Positions 48,538 to 58,637 of a DNA stretch of 64,000 bases are shown here, piece after piece (position 1 is the stretch's first letter; each line of letters starts with the position of its first letter). This DNA is from Selaginella moellendorffii (taxonomy: Eukaryota; Streptophyta; Lycopodiopsida; Selaginellales; Selaginellaceae): contig NW_003314356.1 of the NCBI RefSeq assembly GCF_000143415.4, positions 508,815 through 572,814 on the forward strand, given 5' to 3'. The translations under genes were made by a program, and so were the position numbers. A model generated the notes under the pieces. The model had not been told where the DNA came from and did not search any database. It saw only the letters and a list, made by a program, of their open reading frames with translations.

Positions 48538-49197
48538 CTAGAATCTGGTGGAGGATGGGATCCGGGTCATTCCCGAGGGCACAAATCCCCGCTTCTTCCT
48601 CAGGTAGAGCACCGGCGAGAACACCGCCAGCAACCCCAGCATGATTCCCTGCGACCAAACAAGCGTGATGGGATGACACTCGAAAACAAATTGGGCCACC
48701 CACCTCGAAGCCGACAACGCTGAGCCTGTCCTCGGGAACGGACGGCACGCAGCTCCTGTAAATGTGGAAGATGTTGCTGCTGCTGCTGTCTTGCTGCCTC
48801 GCGCTTGCCGCCTTGCGGGGGGCTCCCTCCTCGTCTTGTCGGGTGACGCTCACGCACTTGTACGGCATGTAGTAGCCCGTGGCGGAGCAGTGGTAGACGT
48901 CATCGTTTTCCTGCCATGGCGCCCGTGGGGCATCAGGCGCAAGCAAGAGATGGTGAAACAGTCCCTGGAAAACCTTTTGAGCGAGGGCGCAGGGCACGCA
49001 GCGCTGGGACGCGATGCATTCGAAGCTGGAATTCCCCTGTTGCTCCGATATCACCAGAGGCGAGGATGACGACGATGCCGTGCTGGAGATACGAGCACAC
49101 ATGAATCCATCCATCCATCCATCCACAGGCCGAGGGAAGCTTACCATTGATGCGCAACCACGAGCAAGAGGCCAAGTGCCAGCCACCGCTGCGCCAT
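48538..49197 (-). CDS. JTB-like single-pass membrane protein
   Basis: Small type I membrane protein related to animal JTB (jumping translocation breakpoint). Three exons (49,197-49,145; 49,082-48,704; 48,648-48,538) give 180 aa. A signal peptide (RWLALGLLLVVAHQ) precedes a Cys-rich ectodomain with the JTB arrangement: FECIASQRCVPCALAQ, YHCSATGYYMPYKCV, and IYRSC before the membrane helix (GIMLGLLAVFSPVLYL) with a basic stop-transfer RKKR. A polyserine/Gln insertion separates the second and third Cys groups. The first exon is very short and its ATG lies 34 bp from the ELP5 ATG on the other strand. A CATC microsatellite lies in intron 1. The function in plants is unknown to me. Confidence 0.8.
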
Positions 49198-49231
49198 TGC
49201 GCAACCTAACCCTAAAGTCGGGCACCACTCC
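49198..49231. promoter_or_regulatory. 34-bp bidirectional start region with telo-box
   Basis: Only 34 bp lie between the start codons of the JTB-like gene (-) and ELP5 (+). It contains TAACCCTAAA (49,207-49,216), a telo-box-type element. Transcription start sites must lie here or inside the opposite gene. Confidence 0.6.
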
Positions 49232-50686
49232 ATGGCGGAGGCGAGCATTGCGCGCGTGCTGCGCAGCGGGGCCGCCGATGGCGAGCACGCGGCTGCCGTG
49301 ATGGTGATCAACGCCGTCGATACAACAGCCGGGTTGGGCATCTTCAGGCATTTTGTGGAATCGCTGGTTGCCAACCTTGCGTCTGGAGCGGCACAAGCGA
49401 AGTAAGTGTTTGCTTCGTCTCTCTTGTTTGACGCGCTCGCTTGCAAGCCGCAGAGGATTGGTGTTGGTGGCATCGTCTTCTAGTCCGCAAACTTACTCCT
49501 CCGTGCTGAGAAATGTGTCATCGTCCTGGTAAGAACATTGTTCTTGCGCTGAATTCTTTGTGACTCGAGACTTCTGCAAAGCTTTCAGGTTCTGGACTGT
49601 TTTTCGGATCCCCTGGGGTGGGAAAGGCTGATCTCGCCAAACACAACTAGTCTGGAGGAGATGGAAGCTATCGACGTGAGGAAGCTCAGCTCTCTTTTCT
49701 CAAAAATTCACGAGGCTGGCAAAGGTAGTCCCCCCTTCTTTCTTTTGTCCTGCTTTAGCGATCAAGCGTGTGTGTTTGCCAGTGTTCGCCGATAAGCAAC
49801 CTAAAGGAAGATTTGCTGTCGCGATTGACTCGGTACCAGTTGTCCTTCTATCTCTGCTTTCTGATCATTGATTGTCTCCTTTGTATATCGCAAAACCAGC
49901 TGACCTTTTTTATGCGGCACCACTCTTTGGCCGCAGTCTCGAGCTTTATTTGCCAGCTTCGGGCTCTCGGTACGACTTTGTAAGTTTGTATGCCTTCTAA
50001 CAGGGGCGATAAATGTGCAGATAGCGTGTCTGCAATCCTGTGGTTCACGGATGGTGGTCTGCATCAGGCCAGGGTCTTGGACGCACTGGAGTATAATGCA
50101 ACAGCCACCGCTTTTGTGGAGCCGCAGTTGGATTTTCTTGACACGAGAGGCGCCGGAAGGCTACGAATCCGGCACAAGCGAAGAAACGGGCGGGTCTCAG
50201 AAAAGGTGCGTGCTCTGGCTATTCAATTTTGTGTGTGACAAGTCGAAAACGTTTCTTCAGGTGGATGAGTTCAGGGTGGAGGTTGGGAGGTTCAACTTCT
50301 TCCCCGTGGAGCTTGGCACCAAAGTAGACAATGTTGATGCGATTCACAAGGTAGTAGAGCTCTCATTTTTTTCGGAGGCACATGGTTTTGTGTGGCATGT
50401 TCAGGTTCAGTTTAGACTGCACCTGTCAGACAAGGAAGTGGAAGACAGATCCAGAGTGAGACTTCCCTTCGAACACCAAGGTAGGAGACTTCATGCCTCT
50501 TCCAAGGAGCTTAGCCATCCGTTCTGTGTTTCAGGGGACGGACAGGAGGTGCGAATATATGACGGTCGCCAGTCAGAAGCTGGAGTCGAAACAAAATCTT
50601 CCAGCGGCAGCATTCACTACCTGCGGGATTCCGACGACGAAATGCCAGATTCCGACGAAGACCCCGATGATGACTTGGACATCTGA
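49232..50686 (+). CDS. ELP5: Elongator complex subunit 5
   Basis: Subunit of the ELP4-ELP5-ELP6 ring of Elongator, which supports wobble-uridine modification of tRNA. Nine exons (49,232-49,401; 49,454-49,528; 49,582-49,724; 49,783-49,832; 49,900-49,969; 50,021-50,205; 50,261-50,350; 50,405-50,480; 50,535-50,686) give 336 aa with a RecA-like fold. Visible family phrases are RVLRSGAADGEHA at the start, GLVLVASSSSPQTY, VLDCFSDPLGW, AIDS, and RVRLPFEHQG. The acidic end IHYLRDSDDEMPDSDEDPDD is the strongest mark, shared with plant ELP5. It lacks a Walker motif, as usual for this subunit. Exon 3 starts at CTTTCAG; the acceptor 7 bp downstream would shift the frame. Divergent with the JTB-like gene. 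Confidence 0.92.
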
Positions 50687-50739
50687 GCAGGAACTCTGGC
50701 TACTCAACCATTATACAACGAGTTTAAACTTTACACGCA

Positions 50740-51365
50740 GACTTGCGGATTTTCAAGCGAACACATTTCACCTGAGAAATGGTGTGGAAGAACGTCTTCT
50801 CAAGCACTTCGTCTGGAATTCCGGATCCAAACATGGACTGAGCAACGAACTAGAGTCCAGGGAGGTGGGAGATGAGCGTGACGATGACTTTGGCGTTGGT
50901 CTTCCCCACGCTCATCTGCCAGTGGATGAGACCCTCATGCCTTCGCCCTTGGTGATCACTCTGGCATACAGCCGGCTGTCCGAGGTGATGATAGCGGCGT
51001 GGGCGCCGCCTTCTTCGACGTAGACAAGCTCCGAAGCTCGGGGATGGGTGTGCGGAACGATGATCCCACCCAGTGCGAAGTCGAGCCTGCCAATGGACAG
51101 GCCCAGCCCCGGGAAGAGTTGGACTGTTCCGAAGGTGGCACCAGCTCGGTCCACGTTGGTGGAAGACTTCATCTATTGCGGCCTCGTCAATTCTTCCAAA
51201 TTCGACGGTGGGCGTTGATATTCAAGTCCATGGTGAGATTAGCGATGCAGAAGTCCTGGAGGGGGGTCCGGGTCGGACGAAACAGCCGAGCCGACAAAGA
51301 AAGCGAACAACACCAGAGTGCAGGAGAGTCATACATACAATTATCTCTTTGGTAAGGAGTCATGT
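50740..51365 (-). pseudogene. Germin-like (cupin) pseudogene
   Basis: Remnant of a secreted germin-like protein. Reading down the reverse strand: a signal-peptide-like stretch (VLFAFFVGSAVSSDPDP), then a shift at a C run into LQDFCIANLT and an early stop. The cupin core is next, with GLSIGRLDFALGGIIVPHTH, PRASELVYVEEG and KGEG. A deletion of the usual VFVFPR part with a frameshift then leads to GLIHWQMSVGKTNAKVIV. A stop replaces Gln in ISHLPGL*FVAQ, followed by MFGSGIPDEVLEKTF. The first metal-binding box (HTHPRASE) is intact and the second is damaged. At least two frameshifts and one nonsense change make it non-functional. Confidence 0.88.
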
Positions 51366-51439
51366 CAATCAATCACACCGACACGGTCCCAGTAGGTGAC
51401 TTATCACTAGGGGAGAGGAAAAACTTTGCTTACAGCTTG

Positions 51440-52648
51440 TTACTTGTAGTATCCGATTTCCGGATCGGCTGGAACCGGAGACTTTACCTCTAGTCTCGAC
51501 AAAACTTCTGGAGCTCCTGTTGGATCTCTTACAACCTGGGGCAAAAACGGCATCGTTTCAAACAAGTGAAACAAGAGCTACTCACCAGCACTTCTTCGTC
51601 CAAGTACGAGATAAGCAACAGCCTCTCGTAACTCAAGCCTCCACCTGATCAGATAAAACTTCCTAGTCAGGCTCACAGATGTACTTTAGGTGGTTTACCA
51701 AGTGGAAGCTTGAGGCCGCCAGAGACGCTATCCTTGACAGACTCCGGAAGCCTATGAGCGGCAGCTACAAACTGGTCGTAAATTCCTTGAACTTGGGTTG
51801 GAATGCTGCCTTCCTTGACAAGCGGAGGAGCTATAACACCATCCACGTACTGTTCTTTAAGCCGCAATGGCCCTTGAGCTGAAATATTTGTTGTCAATAT
51901 GAAGCTCGTCTCAATCTGCACCTCATCAAACGAAATGAGAGAGAAAGCAAAATAAAGTTGGCAATTGAGACCAGCAAAACTTACCGAGTTCAAGAATTTG
52001 AGATTGAGAGTAGCTCTCGCCATTCCGTCCATTACTCGTAGCGTGACTCCTTCGATAGACAGCAATGCGGGGAACGTTCTACACATTACACAAGACACTG
52101 AAGTACTTTTTCCAACTTGCCTTTAGGACACAATGTACGTTATCAAAACCTTGGATGCCATGAACCGAGCTCCCGCCCACTCGAGATTCCAAAGGCCCTC
52201 GAGAAGAGGTGACCTGGGGACAGAACCAAACTTGTCTTTGTTAGCCGCATCATGCGTCCCGCTTACGTCGTTGGACGTGGAGTTGGATTCAAGCGCTCCA
52301 CAGCGAGCAGCTTCTCACATATGTCGAGGACCGCAGCATCGTTGCTCGCGTTTAGGCCTCCCGCATCTTTCACCTAGTAGCAGCAAGGAGCAAACAAGAA
52401 AAATCGAAACTGAGGATAATGCATGGACTCACGGCGAAAAGTAGAGCCTCTTTTGCTGCGACGCGCTCCATTTCTTTTGCAAACAGAGCCGTGGATGGAT
52501 TGGCGGCCCTGGTGACGAGACGGCGGCGCAGGCGCCTGGGAGCGGGAATCGCCGAGATTGTCGAGACCGCGAGCCGGAATTGGGCTCCAGGGATTGGAAA
52601 AGCTGGAGCCGGAGCCGCAGGCGCCCCTCCAACTCTGATACTCGCCAT
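51440..52648 (-). CDS. Plastid lipid-associated protein (fibrillin)
   Basis: PAP/fibrillin-family protein that binds lipids at plastoglobules or thylakoids. Seven exons (52,648-52,433; 52,373-52,267; 52,213-52,139; 52,078-51,985; 51,921-51,699; 51,644-51,586; 51,535-51,440) give 289 aa. Residues 1 to about 48 are a Ser/Ala/Arg-rich transit peptide ending near RRLVTRAA. The PAP domain contains CEKLLAVERLNP, SPLLEGLWNLEWAGAR, GVTLRVMDGMARATLNLKF, and the family end-block YERLLLISYLDEEVLVVRD, then PADPEIGYYK. I cannot assign the fibrillin subgroup. Its ATG lies 37 bp beyond the stop codon of the upstream same-strand gene. Confidence 0.88.
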
Positions 52649-52685
52649 AGCAACACAAAGTAAATTAGGGCTTTAGTGCTCTGTT

Positions 52686-53033
52686 TTAGGGCTTTTCATT
52701 TGTTCTCCCGATCCACAAGATTATCGCCAGGCACAGTGGCACAACAGCGAATGCGGCGTCGCGAATGACTGCCTCGCTACCTTTGGATAGCACACCGATT
52801 CGCGACCAGTCGCCACTATACCTGTGAAGCGACCATGTCAATGACAATACATGTACATAACAAACGCACCCGGCGTCAAGGAATCCCAGCGCGAACACTC
52901 CCACCGAGAGCTGCACGACCAGAGGAGGTGGGCTCTTGATCGCATTCGAGACAAGCGCCCTGCGACGGCGGGATTTGCTACGAGTAGGACGACCGCCTGG
53001 AAATGGCGCCATCGTGACAAGAGACAGCTCCAT
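52686..53033 (-). CDS. Small plastid membrane protein, DUF7887 type
   Basis: Two exons (53,033-52,870; 52,821-52,686) give 115 codons including the stop... more precisely 300 nt of CDS, 99 aa. The N-terminal 30 residues are basic (RPTRSKSRRRR), like a short transit peptide. Two hydrophobic helices follow: LVVQLSVGVFALGFLDA and AAFAVVPLCLAIILWI. Between them is the conserved plant block YSGDWSRIGVLSKGSEA, which I associate with a domain of unknown function in chloroplast-predicted proteins. No enzymatic motif is visible. It sits 101 bp after the GT14 stop and 37 bp before the fibrillin start, all on the same strand. Confidence 0.75.
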   Translation of the reverse strand: MELSLVTMAPFPGGRPTRSKSRRRRALVSNAIKSPPPLVVQLSVGVFALGFLDAGCVCYVHVLSLTWSLHRYSGDWSRIGVLSKGSEAVIRDAAFAVVPLCLAIILWIGRTNEKP

Positions 53034-53134
53034 GACGAAGAAAGCAACCCTATCTTTAAAAAATACAGTCGTGGAGGGAAGATTTACACGCGCTGCTGCA
53101 ATGTAATGCAATGCAATGCTGGTGGAGGAAGAGA

Positions 53135-54614
53135 TCACCGCCTCATTTTGCATTGGTTGGAGCGGAATGTTTTGGACGACACAACTTGGAGAATGAGCTT
53201 CTCGAACCTCTTAGCTCCCGGGCCGGGACGAAGGACGGACGAATCGCCCACCGTCAGGCAAGGGTCCTCGCCACTGTCGGACGATCCCAAACACCAGCCT
53301 CCGGGCACAAAGCGGCCGGGAACGCGTCTCAGGAGCTCCTTGTCGATCTTGTCCAGCACCGGATCCTCTCGCGCGAATTTCCTCGCGAACGGGGCGCCGC
53401 TGCTGGTCATGTTCTTGAAGAGCTTGGACGTGAGCGTGAGCGGGTGCTGCTTCGGGGGGTTGTCCCACGCGATGTAGTGCAAGTCGTGGTTGACGGTGGT
53501 GTTTCGAAACTCCCGCGAGTTGCAGATGACCGTGTGGAAGTATCCCTCGGGTGAGGATATAAAGTTGGTGTAGTACATGAGCAGTGTCCTGGGAAGATTG
53601 TCCCATCCCATGACGGTATAGTCCACAAACGCTCGGGACAATCCCACCCACGCCGACCCTGACCAGAAAATCACACAAACAAACGTTGAGAATCCTGAAA
53701 CCTCTCTTGCTTTGCTCTTGTGTAGATACCTGTGAAGAGTTTGAATGCGGTAGGAAGAGACCTCCTCTGGGTGGCCCAAAAAACATCGCTCTTTTTGTTG
53801 AGGTACAATCCGGGATCAACAATGAGTGGCTTCGCCCTCTGGAACCTGGAACCCCAGCCGCCAGGCCATGTCAGCCAGCATATAGAGGCAACAAAAAGCA
53901 AAACGTACTCTTTCCACCCGATGTCGCTGGTGTGGTCTATAAAGTTGAGATCCTTGGGCAAGTATGACAAGACATGAAGCAAATCTGGAGAAACCAAAGC
54001 CTGGTTGTCAATAAGCATAGGAATCTTTCAAGCCACGTACCGTCCTGGGTAACGAGGGGGTAATCCGAGGCGCTGAGGTTGATAAACCAGTCCCAGTCGG
54101 GGCTCTGGCGAAGAAGGATGGCGGCGGCATGGAGCGTGCAGGACACCATGGTCGGGCCTCGGTAAGTCACCAGGTTGGCCTTGCCAATCACATGCACGTT
54201 CTTGACGTCGCCGAAAGTTGGATCCATCTTGACATATCGCGCCAGCTCCACTCGCTCCCGGGGCGGCGCCTCCAGGTCCAGGTGCAGCACGTACTGGTTG
54301 CGCGGGTGGTAGAGCGCCTGCAGAACTCTCCGCATGCGGTTGCCATCGCCTTTGGTTCCCGAGATCAAGTAGGCCAGGCGCGGAGGTGGCGGGAAGTCGG
54401 ACGCAGGCAGCTGGCGGATGGGGTCGCTGCCGGATTGCTGGGCGCGCTGTGGCTGCTGCTGCTCCACGAACAAGTTGAGGTGGGAGAGATTGGCTCGCCC
54501 AAAGTTGATGGAGGTGGCCAGGAACAAGGCGATGGAGACCAAGGTGCTGGCCACCAGTGGCAGCAGCCACTTCCTCTCCACAGCCGCCACCATCGGAGGG
54601 GTTGCCTTCTTCAT
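53135..54614 (-). CDS. GLCAT14A: GT14 glycosyltransferase (GlcAT14-like)
   Basis: Golgi type II membrane enzyme of glycosyltransferase family 14; plant members add glucuronic acid to arabinogalactan-protein sugars. Four exons (54,614-54,041; 53,984-53,909; 53,845-53,730; 53,658-53,135) give 429 aa. A membrane anchor is at about 16-38 (KWLLPLVASTLVSIALFLA). The domain begins PPRLAYLISGTKGDGNRM and continues HPRNQYVLHLDLEAP, DWDWFINLSASDYPLVTQDD, FIDHTSDIGWKE, PLIVDPGLYLNKK, GSAWVGLSRAFVDY, YYTNFISSPEGYFHTVIC and HYIAWDNPPKQHP, all in family order. The near-end GGWC..DPC pair is also typical. The ATG before KKATPP is the first Met. The specific linkage is inferred from homology. Confidence 0.92.
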
Positions 54615-55332
54615 GTCCGGGGCCCTCGCCAAAAGCTCACATGATCCTGCCTAGTAACCCGGATTAGAATTGGAGAGAGGATTTGCCTGCTTGCCGCGGG
54701 AGAGAGACTAGGAGATCCAAGCAAGATCTGGCTCCAGCTCCACTTCGAAACCCTGATCGAAGCCTAAATTCTTGCACTAACCGCCAAATGCAGCATGGAC
54801 GGACGCATCACGGATCAAGGACGCGCACGCAGACCACCCCGAGACAAAGCAAAGAATCCGGCGCCTTGCATTTGTTGCCCCCCTCTGCTCTCTCGTCTCT
54901 CGCCCGCCATAGGCCCAGAGGTTGCTGCAAACAAAATCCGGCCGCACACGTGGCACGGGGGAGTCGCTCGCAGCCGTGGATTGTCAGCAGGATTTGGGTG
55001 TTCTGGGAATCATCTTGCTTGCGGGGCGCGATGGGGATGTTTTACATCCGCTCCGCAATAGCACTTGGAGCGTGACAGCCACCAAACACTCTTGTTCTAA
55101 TAGCTCTTTGCTGTTTCATCAGTGGCAACAGAACGCAACAGAGAAAGGATTGGAATGGCAGCGTGGTCAGATAATTGTAGTCTGATTCAGGTCACCACTA
55201 CGATTCGCGTCTGAATCAATGTATCATCACCCCACACACAGGGGAAGCGAGAGAGAAGGAGGCGGCGCCCAAGAAACCCTAGAGCGGACACAAGTGAATC
55301 TGGTTTTAGGGTTGAGGGTTTTAGCTTTAGGG
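54615..55332. promoter_or_regulatory. Divergent promoter region, GT14 / RPC7, with telo-boxes
   Basis: 718 bp between start codons. Close to the RPC7 start are AAACCCTAG (55,274-55,282) and TTTTAGGGTT (55,304-55,313), telo-box-type elements typical of plant genes for the transcription and translation machinery. No TATA box is obvious on that side. Confidence 0.6.
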
Positions 55333-56408
55333 ATGTCTGGGCGCGGGCGAGGAGCATTTAGCCGCGGGCGTGGGCGGGGTCGCGGAGGAGGGGGGCGTGC
55401 CGGGCCGATCATCCGCGACGAGACAGGCGGGATTCTCACCGCGAGGAAGCTCGAAGGGCCGCCTCCTCTCTTTCCGGTTCGTCCGCCTTCCTTGCGGTTT
55501 AAGACGTTGATAAATGAGTTTTAGGCGGTAGAGACACTACCCGAGAGGCCGGATATCACACAGGGAAACAATGCGTTCCTTGTGGAGCGGAGGAGAACTC
55601 TCCACACATTTTGGAACGAGTCGGCCTATTACATCGAGGCTGTCGACAAAGACACTTGTAAGCGAGATTCTTGGCTTGCTACACCACACTAAGTTCTGTG
55701 TTTCTCCAGCTAGCGTGCCTTCGGATGTCGAGCGTTGCTTGAGTAGATCCAAGCCTGGCCCTCAGACCAAGCGAAAGTCCTTGTCGCTCTACCTTCAGCT
55801 CAGCTCCATGTTCTTCCCTGCAGAGTTGCTAGGAAACCGTAAGCCTTTTTCGTTTTCATTCCTTGCTCACTGGTGTTTTTCGGTAGAGAGAAAGAAAAGG
55901 AGGGAGAATGACGAAGAAGGTATATGGAATCTGAAGGGGAGCAGCAAGAGTGGTGAGTGTGTCATCATGTCCTCGCCAGTGTTTACGCTCCCATTCTTTC
56001 AGATCTTGGTCGGTTGGACAAGCTAGCGTCCCTGGAGCAGAAAGTTGGACAGGTTTGGAGTTTGTTGATCTCGCTGCTGCGGATGAACAGAGAAACGTTA
56101 TATATTCCAGAAAGGCGATAAGGAAGCTGGCGAGAACAAGGAAGGGGAAGGTGCAGAAGAAGACGAGGAGGACCAAGACATAGCTTTTGATGACGAGGAT
56201 GAATTCGAGGACGACTATGGGAAGGTGCGTGTTGCTCCCACCGAATTTTTCATTTTGTTTCTTGACTGTTCATCTCCAGAACGAGGAGTTCGATGACGAC
56301 GAAGAGTACGACTTTGATGATGGTGGTGGCGATGATGGTAAGGCGTACAACTTGTTGCTTCTCAACTCCTGAATGGTTTTGTGTTCAACAGAAGGCCCTA
56401 CGTACTGA
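55333..56408 (+). CDS. RPC7: RNA polymerase III subunit RPC7-like
   Basis: Homologue of RPC31/RPC7, a Pol III-specific subunit of the C82-C34-C31 subcomplex needed for initiation. Eight exons (55,333-55,476; 55,534-55,657; 55,710-55,838; 55,887-55,952; 56,003-56,052; 56,111-56,224; 56,280-56,337; 56,392-56,408) give 233 aa. The protein opens with a Gly/Arg-rich run (SGRGRGAFSRGRGRGRGG), then PPPLFP, RRTLHTFWNESAYYIE and a basic middle (KPGPQTKRKSL). It ends in a long acidic tail (EEDEEDQDIAFDDEDEFEDD) and GPTY. The RG start, F/W-x-S-x-YYIE motif and acidic C-terminus are the family layout. The last exon codes only five residues. Confidence 0.88.
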
Positions 56409-56642
56409 GGAAGGAACAAATGAATGCATGAGGAAGAGAAGAAGGAAAAAAAAAAAGGAAAAGCTTCATGATTGAGTTACAATTTCAGGTGGCACAAAGG
56501 TATGCCTAGCAATCGCTTGGTTCTCAGCTTTCATTGATCGATTCATAGCTAAGCTATAAATATGCACGCAGGCGCAATATCTTTCAAGGATACAAAAGGT
56601 GGACATATCTGTGAGCTCGGATGAGAAACACTGCGGGGACTT

Positions 56643-57164
56643 CTAGTTGACGCTGATATCTCCGCTCATGCCAACGCCCTGATGGGGTTCGCAGTAGAAG
56701 CCGTAGGTGCCTTTGGTCTGCAAAGTCACTTTGTAGCTCTCACCCGGTGCATTCAACAGGTCGGGGTGGGACAAGGCGTCGGCATTGACACCCGAGGGAA
56801 CCGCGTCCTCGTCGAAGATAATGTTGTGCGGGAAGCCAGCGTTGTTTTCGAAGATGACGGTGTCGCCGGCGCCAATGCTGATGTTCTTGGGGATGAAGGC
56901 GAGGGAGCCATCGTCGCCTCCCATCTTGACGGTGACGGACGCTGCCAGAGCCGAGGATGCCCCCAGGAGAAGCCCCGCTGACACTCCCACCATCACTTTG
57001 CCGGCTCTCTTGGCCACGCCCTCCATGGACGAGACGCAGACGAGCGGAGCTTGGTGCTGCACTGGCCTTGCATTGCGTGCGATGCTCGGCTTCACCACTT
57101 CCCCGGCCTTGAGCCCCACGAATGTGGGAACTGCGAGCTTTGATGCTGCAACCGACGACGCCAT
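56643..57164 (-). CDS. PETE: Plastocyanin precursor
   Basis: Thylakoid-lumen blue copper protein that carries electrons from cytochrome f to photosystem I. A single exon gives 173 aa. The presequence is bipartite: a stroma-targeting part (about 1-50) and a lumen-targeting hydrophobic segment ([18 protein letters not shown]) ending in the Ala-x-Ala site. The mature protein begins near [19 protein letters not shown]. All four copper ligands are present: His in [16 protein letters not shown], and Cys, His and Met in [10 protein letters not shown]. The frame stays open upstream of the ATG, but the usual MASSVAA start was chosen. The reverse-strand promoter has a G-box. Confidence 0.97.
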   Translation of the reverse strand: MASSVAASKLAVPTFVGLKAGEVVKPSIARNARPVQHQAPLVCVSSMEGVAKRAGKVMVGVSAGLLLGASSALAASVTVKMGGDDGSLAFIPKNISIGAGDTVIFENNAGFPHNIIFDEDAVPSGVNADALSHPDLLNAPGESYKVTLQTKGTYGFYCEPHQGVGMSGDISVN

Positions 57165-57584
57165 CTGATTGATAGCAAGCAAGCAAAACCAGTTACTTCC
57201 TCTTCCTCCCTGGCTTACTTCTTCTTGTTCTTCCCTAGCTTTACTAGCTACTGCTATGGAGTCGATAAAATGGGATGGCGTTACAGGTGGCGCAATCGGA
57301 GCCAGGAGGACTGGATAGAGAGTGCTCCAGTGCCTTGCTGCCACGTGTAAAGTGTATCTTGTGCAGCAAATGGGGCGTTGCCACGTAAGCAAAACTCTAA
57401 CCTCTAAAACCAGATATAACCTTTAAGCTTGTACGAAACAAAACCCCGAGGACCTTTAAGCTTGTTCGAATCTCCCAGAAGCATATTCAAGGTGGTTCGC
57501 CATCATAAACGTGTAAGTGCCAGACTCTCCGTTTCAACTCTATAAAGGGATTTCTTGCGGGCGGGCAGAGAGATTCGCAAAGCA
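57165..57584. promoter_or_regulatory. Divergent promoter region: G-box and TATA box
   Basis: CACGTG (57,342-57,347) and a related CCACGT (57,376-57,381) lie 180-215 bp before the plastocyanin start, consistent with light control. On the + side TATAAAGG (57,541-57,548) lies 44 bp before the RNase T2 ATG. Confidence 0.65.
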
Positions 57585-58408
57585 ATGGGGTTCTGTGCGA
57601 TCGTCGTCGCGCTAGTTTGCAGCAACTTGTTCATCATCGCGGGAGCGCAGAGATTCGATTTCTTCTACTTCGTTCTCCAGGCAAGTCCAATGCTAAAAAC
57701 AGAGTATCTGTGACAGTAATTCGTTGCTGCGCAGTGGCCAGGAGCATACTGTGATCGGGGTCAAGCTGCATGCTGCTATCCAACAACAGGCAAGCCGGCC
57801 GAAGATTTTTCGATACACGGCCTGTGGCCTAACAAGGATGATGGAACTTGGCCCCAATTCTGCGACCCCTCCAATCCCTTTGAGCTGTCCCAGGTCAGTA
57901 GTACTCGATTGCAGTAACTATAAGCTAAGATCTCTTCGTCCATCAGATCTCGGATCTTCGTAGAGCTATGAACCGGGAATGGGGATCACTTGACTGTCCC
58001 AGCAGCAACTCCGTCGAGTTTTGGGAGCACGAGTGGGAGAAGCACGGCACCTGCGCCTTCAGGGACGAGCACCAATACTTTGAGAGATCGCTAGCGCTGC
58101 GGGAGCAAGTGGATCCCCTCGGCTACCTGGCCAGCGCTGGAATCCGCCCAAACAATCGCCTCTACAGCCTCCAAAGCATCCAGCTTGCGCTGGAAGACGG
58201 GCTGGGCCACACTATCGGGATCGAATGCAACCGGGATTCGTCGCGGACAGCGCAGCTCTACCAGCTCTACTTTTGCGTCGCCTCCGACGCGTCTACCATC
58301 ATCGACTGCCCCGTCTTTCCCAACAGCAAGTGCACCACGCAGGTGGAATTCCCATCGTTTGGCCGAGGTATCAAACGTGATCACGATCATGAGATCGCCA
58401 CCTTGTGA
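57585..58408 (+). CDS. S-like RNase, T2 family, copy 1
   Basis: Secreted or vacuolar acid ribonuclease that cleaves RNA through a 2',3'-cyclic intermediate. Three exons (57,585-57,680; 57,735-57,893; 57,947-58,408) give 238 aa. The signal peptide is about 1-22 and the mature protein starts near QRFDFFYFVLQWPG. Both active-site boxes are intact: FSIHGLWP (first His) and EFWEHEWEKHGTC (Glu, Lys and second His). Cys pairs match the family (YC..ACCYP, FCDPS, IDCPVFP). A C-terminal extension of about 20 residues (RGIKRDHDHEIATL) could be a sorting tail. Intron 1 has a GC donor (CAG|GCAAGT). The paralogue lies 230 bp downstream on the same strand. Confidence 0.93.
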
Positions 58409-58637
58409 CCAGCACCCGATGAAAGTGGAAATAAAAAGAAGCGAGAGGGGACCGTTTCTTGTCCCGCTCACGCAAAGGGGATGAATGAACGTAGCGAATC
58501 AATTCGGGGAGCATTTCTTTCGCTGCCTGAGAAAACAAATATTTCCAACCTGGGCATGAATAAACTATAATGCTTGAAGCGGTCAATGCGTGCATGCACA
58601 CGCACGCGCACTGTGAGCTCGATCCGTCGTCATCGCC

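Noticed and set aside
56643-57392. Longer plastocyanin start upstream (open frame to 57,392)
   Set aside because: The upstream part is not targeting-like and has no ATG context; the normal MASSVAA presequence starts at 57,164.
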